Of a stretch of DNA of 51,881 nucleotides, positions 34,278 through 44,810 are shown in pieces. This DNA comes from Nocardiopsis suaedae. GTDB lineage: Bacteria > Actinomycetota > Actinomycetes > Streptosporangiales > Streptosporangiaceae. The DNA is taken from assembly GCF_027706745.1 (NCBI RefSeq), contig NZ_JAQFWP010000050.1, positions 1 through 51,881 of the forward strand. The letters run 5' to 3'. The notes under the pieces were generated by a model. That model was not told where the DNA came from. It did not search any database and saw nothing but the letters and a program-made list of their open reading frames with translations. Position 1 is the stretch's first letter. Every line of letters begins with the position of its first letter. Position numbers and translations under genes: made by a program.

Positions 34278-34874
34278 GCCCCAAGCATGGCAAACCCCGC
34301 TCCCTGCCGCCTAAACACATGTCCTCACACCAGGTGGCCATGTCGAAGCCGTCGCGCCAGGACCGTCCGGACGGCCGTCATCCCGCCACGCCGCTGCGCC
34401 GCCGCCGCAACGGCCCTACGGCCCCCTCCCGGCCGCCGGACGGCCGGAACCGGCCACGCCGTCATCCCCGGCCACCGCATGTGACCAGCTGGCGTTCCCG
34501 AGCGGAGGTGTCCGGTGAGCGCTCCCACCTCCCGTGTCCGCGCTGCTCCCGGGGCTCGACCGCGCCCCGTCCCCCGGTCGTGAGCGGGGAGGGCACCACC
34601 TTCGCGTCCTCTGGCATGGGCCCTCGTCAGGAATGCGGACGACCCGGAACCGAACCGCCACGGGGTGCGTCTACCGCACCAGAGGACCCCAAAGACCGAG
34701 GAAGGGATGACACTGCGCAATGGCCACCGTCCGCAGTACCGTGCACAGAGCGTGCTGACCGCATCGCACGCCTCGCCAGCGGCCGTTTAAGATAATCGCG
34801 CGCATTCCCGCCCCCCGGCACCTGAATCCAACGCGGCCCGGCCTCGTCCCCCACCACACGGAGAGCTCGACATC
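34278..34874. other. Gap upstream of the TAD island, no convincing gene
   Basis: About 600 bp. Open frames of 131-158 codons exist on both strands but are Arg/Pro-rich, lack ribosome sites and have no domain-like sequence. GATAAT at 34791-34796 in an AT-richer patch is a good -10 candidate for the gene at 34875, but no matching -35 was found. Confidence 0.5.
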
Positions 34875-36110
34875 GTGTCCACTGGCCCCTCGCGCTCCAG
34901 GAGTGTCGTCGCCCTGCTCGCCGACATCCCCACGACCGGGCACCTCGGCGCCGCCCAGGCCCGGCGCTTCGCCCTGGCCGGCGACGACCACGAGTCCCGG
35001 TCCGGTGCGTTCGTGGACTTCGCGCTGCAGCACGTCCGGGGCGGCTACAAGGTGGTCGCGCTGTACCCCAAGTGGCACGCCGAACGCGCCGAGCGGGCCA
35101 TCCGGTTCGCCCGCGGCGCCCTGCTCTCGGACGGCGTCGCCGCGGTCCCGGTCGACCTGTCGCCACTGGCCCTGTCGCTCCTGGCCGACCAGCTCGCCTA
35201 CCTCTCGCCCTACCTGCCCGCCGGGATCGTGACGTCTCTCGCCGGGGAGCTGCCCCAGCACATGCTCGCGGGGGCGTGGCTGCGCAACGTCAACAACCTG
35301 GGCAACATCTCCATCTCCCTCAAGCAGCACATCGGTTCCTACACCCCCAAGGCCCTCTTCCTCGCCTTCTGCTCACCGACGCCTCGGGTGGGCCGGGTCA
35401 AGAAGCTCGACCCGACCCCGAACATCCCCTACCGCCCGGTCGACCCGGCCCAGATGCTGTACGCGCCCGGCGACGGCTTCGACCCCTCGACCTTCGAGGA
35501 GGCCTTCGTCCCGGCCATGCGCGCCGTCTCCACGCACAAGCTGGCCGCTCAGCCACTGGGCAAGGAGTACTGGGGCTCCTCCAGGTACGTCGAGTTCGTC
35601 GCGTTCAGCGCCCACCCCGAGGCGCTCACCCAGCCCGCCCGCGGCCTGCGCCCCATCACCTGCGCCTGGTGCCGCGACCTGGTGACCGGCGGGGCCTGCG
35701 CGTTCTGCGGCGCCGCGAACCAGATCCCGGCGGGCCGCCCGCCGGGCTACAGCAAGACCTCCGATGTCCCGCCGCCGATCAACACCCAGCCGCAGGACCG
35801 ACGCACCGGCCCTGCCCAGGCGGCCATCGCCCGCTACCAACAGCAGCAGCACGCCGCTCAGGCGGCACCGTCCGGCACCGGTCCCCAGGGCGCGCCGCAG
35901 CAGGCGCCCCCCGGCCCGGCACACCAGCAGGCGCCCGCACCGCAGCAGGCCCCTGCCCGGCCGGCACCGCAGCCGCAGCCCGCGCCGCGGCCGCACCCCT
36001 CCCCGGGGACCCCTGCCCCGGCCCCCCAGGGGCCCGCGACCGGTCCGCAGCAGGGCCCGCCTCCAGGCGCCCAGGCGCCCGCGGCCCCTGCGGCACCCCC
36101 GGAGCACTGA
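34875..36110 (+). CDS. Zinc-ribbon protein heading the TAD locus, paralog of 28683-29783
   Basis: A 411-residue protein. GTG 34875 is preceded by GGAGAG. It has the same architecture as the protein at 28683: SVVALLADIPTTGH, KVVALYPKWHAERAERA, DLSPLALSLLADQLAYL, QPLGKEYWGSSRYVEFVAF and a zinc ribbon (CAWCRDLV, CAFCGAAN), followed by a 130-residue Pro/Gln/Ala tail. It ends 52 bp before cpaB, so it may be co-transcribed with the pilus genes. Unrecognised family. Confidence 0.8.
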   Translation: MSTGPSRSRSVVALLADIPTTGHLGAAQARRFALAGDDHESRSGAFVDFALQHVRGGYKVVALYPKWHAERAERAIRFARGALLSDGVAAVPVDLSPLALSLLADQLAYLSPYLPAGIVTSLAGELPQHMLAGAWLRNVNNLGNISISLKQHIGSYTPKALFLAFCSPTPRVGRVKKLDPTPNIPYRPVDPAQMLYAPGDGFDPSTFEEAFVPAMRAVSTHKLAAQPLGKEYWGSSRYVEFVAFSAHPEALTQPARGLRPITCAWCRDLVTGGACAFCGAANQIPAGRPPGYSKTSDVPPPINTQPQDRRTGPAQAAIARYQQQQHAAQAAPSGTGPQGAPQQAPPGPAHQQAPAPQQAPARPAPQPQPAPRPHPSPGTPAPAPQGPATGPQQGPPPGAQAPAAPAAPPEH

Positions 36111-36162
36111 CCCGGGCGCCCGTCCCCTGTCCCGCTACGACCCCCGTTAGAAACGGAGCGCC

Positions 36163-36960
36163 ATGAACCCCCGTCAGCGACGCGGTGTTCTGCTCATGAT
36201 CATCGCCGCCGTCGGCGCCATCGCCGTCGGGTTCGCCGTCATCTCCCACTCGGCGAGCCTCCAGGCCGAGATGGGCACCTACCGGACGGCCCTGCGCCTG
36301 ACCCAGGACGTGGAGCCGTACCAGCAGATCAGTGAGGACATGGTCGAGGAGTACAAGGTCCCCGCGAAGTTCTTCGACGAGGAGACCTTCCTCGGGTCCC
36401 TTGAATCCGAGGAGCTCCGCACCCCTGTGGCGGCCACCTTCATCTCCAAAGGTTCGCTCCTGCAAACGAGCATGATCGTCGCCGCCCCCGACCTGGAGCA
36501 GGGCGAACGCGAGCTGGCAATTATGATCGACGCCGAGACCGGTGTGGCGGGCAAGGTCCAACGCCAGTCCCGCGTCGACGTCTACGCCTCATTCCAGCCG
36601 AGCGATCGTATGGAAGACGCCTGTCAGGTGCGGGTGCTCACCAACATCGAGGTCCTCGACGTCGGTGAACTGGCCTCCGAGGTGGACGAGGAGACCGGCG
36701 GGACCAACTCGGTCGTGCCCATCACCTTCCGCCTCACCCCGCAGGATGCGCTCAAACTCGGATACGCGGAGTCCTTCGCCAGCGGTGTCCGATTGGGTCT
36801 GATCAGCCCTGAAGGCACGGGAAGCCCGGGCAATATCCAGTACTGCTCCGCCGAGCAGTACGAGGAGATCCAGGAGCAGAGCGGCGGTGGCGGCGACTCC
36901 GAGGACGACGAGGAGGCGGCCGAAGACGGCCAGGAGACCCCGCAGACCGGAGGCAACTGA
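36163..36960 (+). CDS. cpaB: Flp pilus assembly protein CpaB/RcpC-like
   Basis: A 265-residue protein: one N-terminal transmembrane helix (about 9-29), a SAF-like domain with DVEPYQQISEDMVEEYKVPAKFF, and the RcpC/CpaB beta-rich domain (ELAIMIDAETGVAGKVQRQSR). The last about 35 residues are acidic. In the Flp/TAD machine this protein sits outside the membrane and may contact peptidoglycan. ATG 36163 follows ACGGAG. The stop overlaps the next start by one base. Confidence 0.85.
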   Translation: MNPRQRRGVLLMIIAAVGAIAVGFAVISHSASLQAEMGTYRTALRLTQDVEPYQQISEDMVEEYKVPAKFFDEETFLGSLESEELRTPVAATFISKGSLLQTSMIVAAPDLEQGERELAIMIDAETGVAGKVQRQSRVDVYASFQPSDRMEDACQVRVLTNIEVLDVGELASEVDEETGGTNSVVPITFRLTPQDALKLGYAESFASGVRLGLISPEGTGSPGNIQYCSAEQYEEIQEQSGGGGDSEDDEEAAEDGQETPQTGGN

Positions 36961-38600
36961 TGAGCGCCTACCAGGTCATGATCGGCGTCCCCGACGCCGA
37001 GCAGGAGACCGCGCTCACCCAGCGCTTCGAGGAGCTGCCCGACGCCGAGGTGGTCAGCGCCCACCGCACCTCGCACGAGATCAGCGAGATGGTGGGCCAG
37101 CTGCCCACCCTCGACGTGGTGCTGATCCACGAGGGTCTGGGCCCGCTGCCGGTGTTCGACCTCATCCGCGACATCTCGCGGAACTACCCGCAGCTGGCCG
37201 TCATCCTGCTGTCGGACGAGGTCCAGCCGGACACCTACACCGACGCCATGGAGGCCGGTGCGCGCGGTGTGCTGTCCACCGACGCCACCATCGAGCAGTT
37301 CGCGGCGCGGATCGCCACGGCCGGGGACTGGTCCCGGACGCTGCGCCAGCACCTGGAGGCGGCCTCGCACGACGTGCCGACCACCGGGCGCCGCGGGTCG
37401 ATCATGACCTTCAGCGGCTCCAAGGGCGGCGTGGGCACCACCACCACGGTCATCCACCTGGCGCGCATGGCCGCCAAGTACGGCCGCCTGGTCTGCCTGG
37501 TCGACCTGGACCTGCAGAAGGGCGACATGCCCGGCTACTTCGACCTCAAGCACCGACGCTCCATCGCCGACCTGGTCGACGCCGCCGAAGACATCAGCGC
37601 CTCCATGCTCGCCGACACCCTGTATGTGCACCCCGACGGGCCGCACATCCTCCTTGCCCCCGACGAGGGCGAGAAGGGCGAGGACGTGAGCGCACGTGCC
37701 ACCCGGATGATCCTGGGGGCGCTGCGCTCGCGCTACGACCTGGTCCTGGTGGACTGCGGGTCGGCGATGAACGAGGCCACCGCCATGGCGGTGGAGATCT
37801 GCGACACCGCCGTGCTGCTCACCAACCCCGACCTGCCGGCGCTGCGCGGCGCCCAGCGGGTCATCTCCTCCTGGGACCGCCTGCAGATCAGGGACAAGGA
37901 CAGTGTCCGCGGCCTGCTCATGCGGCACAGCCGGAAGAACGAGATCCAGCCGGAGTTCGCCCGCAAGCTGGTCGGCAACGACTTCTTCAAGACGCCGATC
38001 CCGGCCAATTACCGGGCCCTGGAGGAGGCCTCCAACACCGGCGACCCCTCCAAGCTCAATGACGAGGGGCTGCTGAAGGCCTACAGCCAACTCGCCAAAG
38101 AGGCGGGCCTGTTCACCACCCCCGAGGACGAGGAGCAGGCGTCCAAGGAGGTCGATGCAGCCAAGGAGCCCAAGTCCGGGAAGTTCGGGGCAGTCAAGCA
38201 CTCGGGCAAGAAGCGGCTCTTGAGTAAGAAGGAGAAGGCCGACGCGGGCGCCGGATTCGTGGAGTTCGCGTTGGTGGTACCGCTGATCTGCTTCGGTGCA
38301 CTGCTGGCGTGGCAGGTCTTGCTGATCGGGCTTACCGGAATGTACGCCTCGCACGCGGCTAACGAGGGCGCGCGCCAGGCCGTGCTGACCCCCAACAATG
38401 ACGACCGCATTACCGAAGAGGCCACCAAGCGCATCCGCGCCCCGTGGAACGCGGATGACGTCTTCCACTTGGACGTCGTCCGGACTGCGACCAACACCCC
38501 CCGAACGGTGAACGTCACCATCGACATGCCCGCCGTGCTGCCAGGGAGCTCTTCTCCTTGGGATGTCTCCGGCAGCGCCCGGGTGCCCAACGAGAGGTAG
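36960..38600 (+). CDS. CpaE/TadZ ATPase fused to a C-terminal TadE pseudopilin
   Basis: A 546-residue fusion. Residues 1-135 form a receiver-like domain without an Asp at the phosphoacceptor site (LIHEG). Residues about 145-400 are the MinD-like CpaE domain; its P-loop reads KGGVGTTTT, with Thr for the second Lys, a change common in TadZ. After a Lys-rich linker comes DAG|AGFVEFALVVPL at 428-442, a class III prepilin-type motif (cleavage after Gly430, Glu at +5) with a hydrophobic helix and a TadE-like extracellular domain to the end. Separate genes encode these proteins in most TAD loci. TGATG coupling to cpaB. Confidence 0.85.
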   Translation: MSAYQVMIGVPDAEQETALTQRFEELPDAEVVSAHRTSHEISEMVGQLPTLDVVLIHEGLGPLPVFDLIRDISRNYPQLAVILLSDEVQPDTYTDAMEAGARGVLSTDATIEQFAARIATAGDWSRTLRQHLEAASHDVPTTGRRGSIMTFSGSKGGVGTTTTVIHLARMAAKYGRLVCLVDLDLQKGDMPGYFDLKHRRSIADLVDAAEDISASMLADTLYVHPDGPHILLAPDEGEKGEDVSARATRMILGALRSRYDLVLVDCGSAMNEATAMAVEICDTAVLLTNPDLPALRGAQRVISSWDRLQIRDKDSVRGLLMRHSRKNEIQPEFARKLVGNDFFKTPIPANYRALEEASNTGDPSKLNDEGLLKAYSQLAKEAGLFTTPEDEEQASKEVDAAKEPKSGKFGAVKHSGKKRLLSKKEKADAGAGFVEFALVVPLICFGALLAWQVLLIGLTGMYASHAANEGARQAVLTPNNDDRITEEATKRIRAPWNADDVFHLDVVRTATNTPRTVNVTIDMPAVLPGSSSPWDVSGSARVPNER

Positions 38601-38620
38601 GTGAGCAGTTGTTCACCACC

Positions 38621-38998
38621 ATGTCCGTAGCGCTGGGCCACCGCGTGCACGGCAGCAAGGGCGACCGCGGCAGCCAGTTCGTCGAGTTCGCCCTCTACTT
38701 ACCATTCTTCCTATTCATCGTCACTATCGCGCTGGAGGTGTTCTTCGCCTTCGGTGCGATGGAGCGGATGAACAACGCCGCCCGGGTCAGCGCCGACTCG
38801 GCCAGCCGCTACGGCGAGGCGCACGCCACCGCGCTCGCCCGCGACACCCTGCCCTCCTACCTCCAGGACAAGGCCGCGATCGACGTCTACCCCGTCGACC
38901 ACGGCTACGCCACGGAGATCACCGTCCAGATGCCGCTGATCTTCCCGTCCGCGGGCCTGCAGTACCCCCTGTCGCGGACCGTAGAGATGCCGCGCTGA
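38621..38998 (+). CDS. TadE-family pseudopilin
   Basis: A 125-residue protein with DRG|SQFVEFALYLPFFLF: class III prepilin motif, Gly17 before the cut, Glu22 at +5, then a membrane helix and a short extracellular domain (DVYPVDHGYATEITVQMPL). ATG 38621 is annotated; TTG 38609, with GGTGAG 3 bp upstream, would add four residues. It is the second TadE in the locus, the first being fused to CpaE. Confidence 0.85.
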   Translation: MSVALGHRVHGSKGDRGSQFVEFALYLPFFLFIVTIALEVFFAFGAMERMNNAARVSADSASRYGEAHATALARDTLPSYLQDKAAIDVYPVDHGYATEITVQMPLIFPSAGLQYPLSRTVEMPR

Positions 38999-39068
38999 CC
39001 CTGGGCACGACCCGCCGTCCTCCGGCGCCGCCCCGACCGGGCCGGGCCGACCGAACGAACGAGCGAAC

Positions 39069-40391
<1,323 letters not shown>

Positions 40392-40408
40392 AAGGCGCCT
40401 GACGTCCC

Positions 40409-41329
40409 ATGTTCCTGATCACGGTGCTTCTTCTCATCACCGGCGTGGTCTTCATCCTCGGAGCGCGCGAGTGGGGGGCCGGCCTGGACCAGAACGCCCA
40501 GTTCGCCTCCCGTAGCGCGCTGGCGGAGGTGGAGCGGCGGGCGAATTCGCCGTTCAACCGGTTCGACACGTGGTTCCGCAACACCGACATCGGAAAGAAG
40601 CTGGAGATCCAGATCGCCCGGGCCGGCATGAAGGTTCCGGTTGCGGTATTCGCCCTGATGATTCTGGTGACCGCTGTGGTCGCGATCATATTCGTGGGCC
40701 GTATTCTCGCGCCACTGTTCGGTGTTCTGGCCGCGGTCCTGGTGGGCTTCTTGTTCATTACCTTCCTCAAACGCCGCGAGGAGCGCCGTCGGGAGGAATT
40801 TATCGCCCAGCTTCCGGAGTTGGCCCGGGTGCTCTCCAACGCGACCCAGGCCGGGCTGGCCCTGCCCACCGCGATCGCCATGGCCGCCGATGAACTCGAC
40901 GACCCGGCGGGGGCGGAACTTCAACGCGCAGCGCACAACATGCGGCTGGGAAAGTCTTTTGAAGGAGCGATCGCCGATATGCGTGAGCGAATGCCTTCCC
41001 GGGAGATCGGCGTCCTTATCTCAACGCTGCTCATCGCCTCCCGGTCGGGTGGCGCCCTGGTCACAGCGTTGAGAAACATCTCAGACACACTGGAACAACG
41101 CAAAGAGACCCGGCGGGAGATCCGCACGATTCTAAGCGAGACCAAAGGAACCGCCTGGGCTCTGTTGACCATGGGAATTCTCGCCCTGTTTGGCTTGAAC
41201 GCCCTCAACCCAGGAAGTGTAGAAAAGATGCTTGAAAGCCTCATTGGGGTCGGCATCCTGGTAGCGGTGGCAACCCTCTTCACTGTTGGAATGGTCATCG
41301 TCCAACGCATGACAAAGATTAATTACTGA
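40409..41329 (+). CDS. tadB: TadB-like pilus inner-membrane platform protein
   Basis: A 306-residue type II secretion F-domain protein: membrane helices at the N-terminus (1-20, about 78-118), a cytoplasmic F domain (FIAQLPELARVLSNATQAGLALPTAI, GKSFEGAIADMRERMP, VLISTLLIASRSGGALVTALRN) and two C-terminal helices. With TadC it forms the membrane platform on which CpaF acts. Base composition starts to fall within this gene. Confidence 0.92.
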   Translation: MFLITVLLLITGVVFILGAREWGAGLDQNAQFASRSALAEVERRANSPFNRFDTWFRNTDIGKKLEIQIARAGMKVPVAVFALMILVTAVVAIIFVGRILAPLFGVLAAVLVGFLFITFLKRREERRREEFIAQLPELARVLSNATQAGLALPTAIAMAADELDDPAGAELQRAAHNMRLGKSFEGAIADMRERMPSREIGVLISTLLIASRSGGALVTALRNISDTLEQRKETRREIRTILSETKGTAWALLTMGILALFGLNALNPGSVEKMLESLIGVGILVAVATLFTVGMVIVQRMTKINY

Positions 41330-41347
41330 CCCAACGGAGACCTGTCG

Positions 41348-42253
41348 ATGACCTTGACCTACCCATTGATCATCCTGCTCGGCCTCACTGCAATGGGATG
41401 TGTTGCGCTCGCCGCTTGGGGCTACCACCTGTACACGAAGAAAAGCGAGCTGGCCGAAGAGGACTTCATTCCGCCCGCCCCCAAAAAAAAGGCGAATGAA
41501 ACCTTCATCCTGCACAGAGTGACGGAGCGAATAGGCGCCATATTCCACAAATCACTTTCCGAGAACCTGAGCGATAAAGCGAAGGTCGGTATTCGAAATC
41601 GCCTGGAATCGGCCGGACACCCCGACGATCTCAACGTCGAACGATATATTCAGCGAAAAATCGGCGAAGCCATCCTCTACACCTCCGTCGCCGCATATTT
41701 TTTCGCAACCGGGTCCGTCTTCATTTCACTGGTCTCCGTCGCCTTGATCGGAATGACTGATCTCCAGATCTACCAAGCTACACAAAAGCGACAGGATGAC
41801 GTCCAGACCCAACTTCCTGATTTTCTCGACGTACTGACGGTAACTGTCGGAGCAGGACTCTCCTTCCGGCAAGCCCTGTCACGCGTCTGCGACGCTATGC
41901 CGGGAGTACTCGCCGACGAGTTCCGTCTCACGCTCAGACAGATGGACATGGGAACCAGCCGCCGCGAGGCATTCATTCAACTTCGGAGGCGAAACCGGAA
42001 TGAGGCACTAGGAAAATTCGTGACCGCCTTGCAGCAGGCCGAGGAGCTCGGAGCGCCACTGGGAGACGCTCTACAGACGATCAGCCTTGACATGCGACGC
42101 GAGGACGCTCAGTACCTCCGGCAGAAGGCGATGAAACTCAACCCCAAGGTGACCGGCGTGACCGCCGCAACCATGCTCCCGGGGCTCATTCTGCTCGTCG
42201 GAGCAGGCTTGGTACTCGGCAGCGACGTGTCAATCGGAAGCCTCGGCGGGTGA
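41348..42253 (+). CDS. tadC: TadC-like pilus inner-membrane platform protein
   Basis: A 301-residue F-domain protein paired with TadB: an N-terminal helix, two central helices, and the F domain (TQLPDFLDVLTVTVGAGLSFRQALSRV, FVTALQQAEELGAPLGDALQ, MKLNPKVTGVTAATMLPGLI). GGAGA lies before ATG 41348. It has many A/T third-position codons. The histidine kinase start follows after 3 bp. Confidence 0.92.
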   Translation: MTLTYPLIILLGLTAMGCVALAAWGYHLYTKKSELAEEDFIPPAPKKKANETFILHRVTERIGAIFHKSLSENLSDKAKVGIRNRLESAGHPDDLNVERYIQRKIGEAILYTSVAAYFFATGSVFISLVSVALIGMTDLQIYQATQKRQDDVQTQLPDFLDVLTVTVGAGLSFRQALSRVCDAMPGVLADEFRLTLRQMDMGTSRREAFIQLRRRNRNEALGKFVTALQQAEELGAPLGDALQTISLDMRREDAQYLRQKAMKLNPKVTGVTAATMLPGLILLVGAGLVLGSDVSIGSLGG

Positions 42254-42256
42254 CGA

Positions 42257-43579
42257 ATGATACGAACGGGCGACTTTGAACCGGACCTGACCCCTCGCCT
42301 CGCACGTCTTGTTCGACTCCTCATGCAACTCAGGTTGGTCCTGAGCATCGCCGCCCTCCTCATGCTGCCCGCTGACCGGCTGACGCCCCCGACGGTCATC
42401 GGGACGCTCCTCTTCGCCGCATTGACCGGGCTAGTTGCCCATCATTGGGAGCGCGTAACACCGTATATCCTGCGTCACCCGTTCCTGGTTTCCGCAGACA
42501 TTTTCTTCGCTTTCACCATCTTGGCGGCGGATGGCCCAAGTGGTCCGTTCTTCGTGGCGACAGTTCTCACGTCGACTGTGGCGGGACTCCTGTTCAGCGC
42601 TCGCGGACTCACCGCCGTTGTCACCTTTCAGATGGCCACCTACTACGCAGCCCTCATCGTCTATACGGCTTGGGACTCCGCGTTCGCCGAGGACTGGGCC
42701 CAACAGGTCCTCAATGGCCAGATCCTCGCGGTGCACCCGCTTCTGTACCCGGTGGCGGGCTTCGTCGGCATACAGCTCCGAAAGATCTTCCTGCAGCTCG
42801 CGCACGAGCAGCACCGGCGGGAGGCGGCCGAGGCCCAGGCCGCGGCAGCGGAGGAGCGCGCCCGCCTGGCCCGGGACATGCATGACTCGGTGGCGAAGAC
42901 GCTGCGGGGTGCCGCCATGGCAGCTCAAGCCCTGCCCCTTTGGCTCAAGAAGGACCCAGAGCGTGCCGCGCAAACGGCCCAGCAGGTGATCGAAGCGGCG
43001 GACACTGCGGCCAAGGAGGCACGCGAGTTGATCTCCGACCTCCGCCAGGAGCAGCCGGACTCGGCCATCGAGGACATCCTCGGAGAGGAACTGGAGATGT
43101 GGTGTGCGGGCTCCAGCCTGTCTGGTGATCTTCTCGCGGATGACCGTGTCGACGCCCCTCACTTGACGGTGGTCGCTCGCCATGAGGCCGTTGCCATCGT
43201 GCGCGAGTGCCTCACCAACATCGAGCGGCATGCACAGGCGACAAGTGTCACGGTCAACTTGGCTCTCGGTGGACGGTCGCAGGATGTGCAGGGCTCCCTC
43301 CCTCAGGACCATCTGGTGATCCGCGTGACCGACAATGGCCGCGGCTTCACTCCCGACGACTCGGAGTTCCACCTTGGGTCCGATGGGATCCCGGTCCGCC
43401 CTGGCCACTTCGGAATCGTAGGCATGGCAGAGCGTGCCCGCCGCGCCGGCGGCCGCCTCGAGGTCTCTTCGACCCCCGGAGCCGGTACAGAGGTCGTCGT
43501 GCGCCTCCCCCTCATCCAGGACCCGGACCCCTCGCGCGAAGCAGCGCAGAGCTGGAGCAGCGAAAGGACGGCTCGATGA
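42257..43579 (+). CDS. NarL-type sensor histidine kinase
   Basis: A 440-residue kinase with four or five N-terminal transmembrane segments (about 20-190) and little extracellular sequence, a HisKA_3 dimerisation domain with phospho-acceptor His in RLARDMHDSVAKTL, and a HATPase domain (ECLTNIERHAQATSV, VTDNGRGF, FGIVGMAERARRAGG). It overlaps the response regulator by 4 bp (ATGA). Location between tadC and the flp pilin gene suggests control of pilus expression. Confidence 0.92.
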   Translation: MIRTGDFEPDLTPRLARLVRLLMQLRLVLSIAALLMLPADRLTPPTVIGTLLFAALTGLVAHHWERVTPYILRHPFLVSADIFFAFTILAADGPSGPFFVATVLTSTVAGLLFSARGLTAVVTFQMATYYAALIVYTAWDSAFAEDWAQQVLNGQILAVHPLLYPVAGFVGIQLRKIFLQLAHEQHRREAAEAQAAAAEERARLARDMHDSVAKTLRGAAMAAQALPLWLKKDPERAAQTAQQVIEAADTAAKEARELISDLRQEQPDSAIEDILGEELEMWCAGSSLSGDLLADDRVDAPHLTVVARHEAVAIVRECLTNIERHAQATSVTVNLALGGRSQDVQGSLPQDHLVIRVTDNGRGFTPDDSEFHLGSDGIPVRPGHFGIVGMAERARRAGGRLEVSSTPGAGTEVVVRLPLIQDPDPSREAAQSWSSERTAR

Positions 43580-44259
43580 CGACCAGCCCACAGGAAGCGG
43601 ATCAGTCGACACTCAGGATTCTCGCTGTCGACGACAACATCGTGGTTCGCACAGGGCTCGTGGCCTTACTCGAAGCCGCGGATGGCATCGAAGTCGTCGG
43701 TGAGGCCGGAAACGGGGCTGAAGCCCTGACGATGACCCGGGCCATGCGCCCGGACGTCGTGCTGCTGGACGTACGGATGCCTGTACGTGACGGCGTCAGC
43801 GTTGTGGAAGAGCTCAGCGGGCTCACTAAGGTGATCATGCTGACGCACACAGAGGACCCAGAGATCATTCAGACCGCACTGCGTCGCGGCGCCAAGGGCT
43901 ACCTGGTGCACGGGAACTTCGGTCTAGAGGAGCTCGCGAGGGCTCTCAACGACGTCGCCGGCGGAGTGCGCACACCTCTCTCTTCTGTCGCGGCCACGGC
44001 TGTTGTGGCCTCCATGCTGGAAGGCCCGGTACCGACCGCCCCCCAGGAGGCGGGGGTCGACCTGGCGCAGAGATACAGCCTCTCCGAGAGAGAGCTTGAA
44101 ATTCTCCAGACCATGGCCCGCGGATACACGAATGCTGAGATCGCGTCCGAGCTCTATGTTGCCGAAAAAACAGTCAAAAACCATCTGAACAGAATCTTCC
44201 ACAAGCTCGGTGTATCTACGAGAACGGCGGCGATCGCCCTGTGGCACGAACGAGTCTAG
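43576..44259 (+). CDS. NarL/LuxR-family response regulator
   Basis: A 227-residue regulator: receiver with acidic pair AVDDN, phospho-acceptor Asp in VLLDVRMP and switch Thr in MLTHTED. The normally invariant Lys after GYL reads His (GYLVHG). The C-terminal LuxR helix-turn-helix is complete (LSERELEILQTMARGYTNAE, VAEKTVKNHLNRIFHKLGV). Translationally coupled to the kinase. Likely regulates the pilus genes. Confidence 0.93.
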   Translation: MTTSPQEADQSTLRILAVDDNIVVRTGLVALLEAADGIEVVGEAGNGAEALTMTRAMRPDVVLLDVRMPVRDGVSVVEELSGLTKVIMLTHTEDPEIIQTALRRGAKGYLVHGNFGLEELARALNDVAGGVRTPLSSVAATAVVASMLEGPVPTAPQEAGVDLAQRYSLSERELEILQTMARGYTNAEIASELYVAEKTVKNHLNRIFHKLGVSTRTAAIALWHERV

Positions 44260-44326
44260 ATCCGCCAACCATCCGACCTTGGGCCTTCCTGCCCACCAGG
44301 TTCACGCAACGCGGGGACAGCTTTTG

Positions 44327-44342
44327 GGCCCAGCGTTGGGCC
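44327..44342 (+). terminator. Small hairpin after the response regulator
   Basis: GGCCCA-GCGT-TGGGCC, preceded by TTTT, about 70 bp after the stop. A weak terminator candidate separating the regulator operon from flp. Confidence 0.4.
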
Positions 44343-44429
44343 TTGCGGCCCTATGGCCATGAGGAGCGTCAGCGTAGATTTGAACTATCGCAAGCGGATG
44401 AACTTCCCCCGAGATCACAGGAAGCAGAC

Positions 44430-44708
44430 ATGCTTAACTTCTTCGTTGCAGGTACCCAGAAGGCCACGGCGACCATCAAGAACCGACTCACGGCGGCTGA
44501 GAACAAGCAGGACAAGGGAGCCGGGTTCGTTGAGTACGCCGGCGTTCTTCTCGTGATCGGCGCCATCGCCGCCGCTGTTTACGGCGTCGTTGCGGGTGAC
44601 AGCGGAATCGGAGAAACCATCTCCGACGGGATCGAGAGCGCCGTTGAGCGCGCGTTCGGCGAGGTCTCCGAGGCCGAAGGCGGCGACGACGGCGGGCTCC
44701 TCTTCTAG
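44430..44708 (+). CDS. flp: Flp-type pilin
   Basis: A 92-residue major pilin candidate. ATG 44430 follows AGGAAG. The leader is 30 residues, ending DKG|AGFVEYAG: class III prepilin site with Glu35 at +5 and Tyr36 at +6, the signature of Flp pilins. A hydrophobic helix follows, then GETISDGIESAVERAFG and an acidic Gly-rich tail. The post-helix segment is similar to that of the hydrolase fusions at 48472 and 49366. It is its own transcription unit, closed by a strong hairpin. Confidence 0.92.
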   Translation: MLNFFVAGTQKATATIKNRLTAAENKQDKGAGFVEYAGVLLVIGAIAAAVYGVVAGDSGIGETISDGIESAVERAFGEVSEAEGGDDGGLLF

Positions 44709-44739
44709 TAGGCCCCGGTGGTCATACCCCAGATCAACA

Positions 44740-44776
44740 CGCTAGGGTAGGCGGGCAGCGCCCGCTTGCCCTAGCG
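44740..44776 (+). terminator. Terminator after flp
   Basis: CGCTAGGG (44740-44747) pairs with CCCTAGCG (44769-44776), with an inner GCGGGC/GCCCGC stem around AGC, followed by TTGTTGCT. It starts about 30 bp after the stop. Partial termination here would give more pilin than downstream product. Confidence 0.85.
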
Positions 44777-44810
44777 TTGTTGCTATGTTCAAAGGTAAGG
44801 AGCACTTCTC

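Noticed and set aside
34319-34795. 158-codon open frame on the plus strand (and a 131-codon one on the minus)
   Set aside because: Arg/Pro-rich composition typical of random GC-rich sequence, no ribosome site, no domain-like segments.
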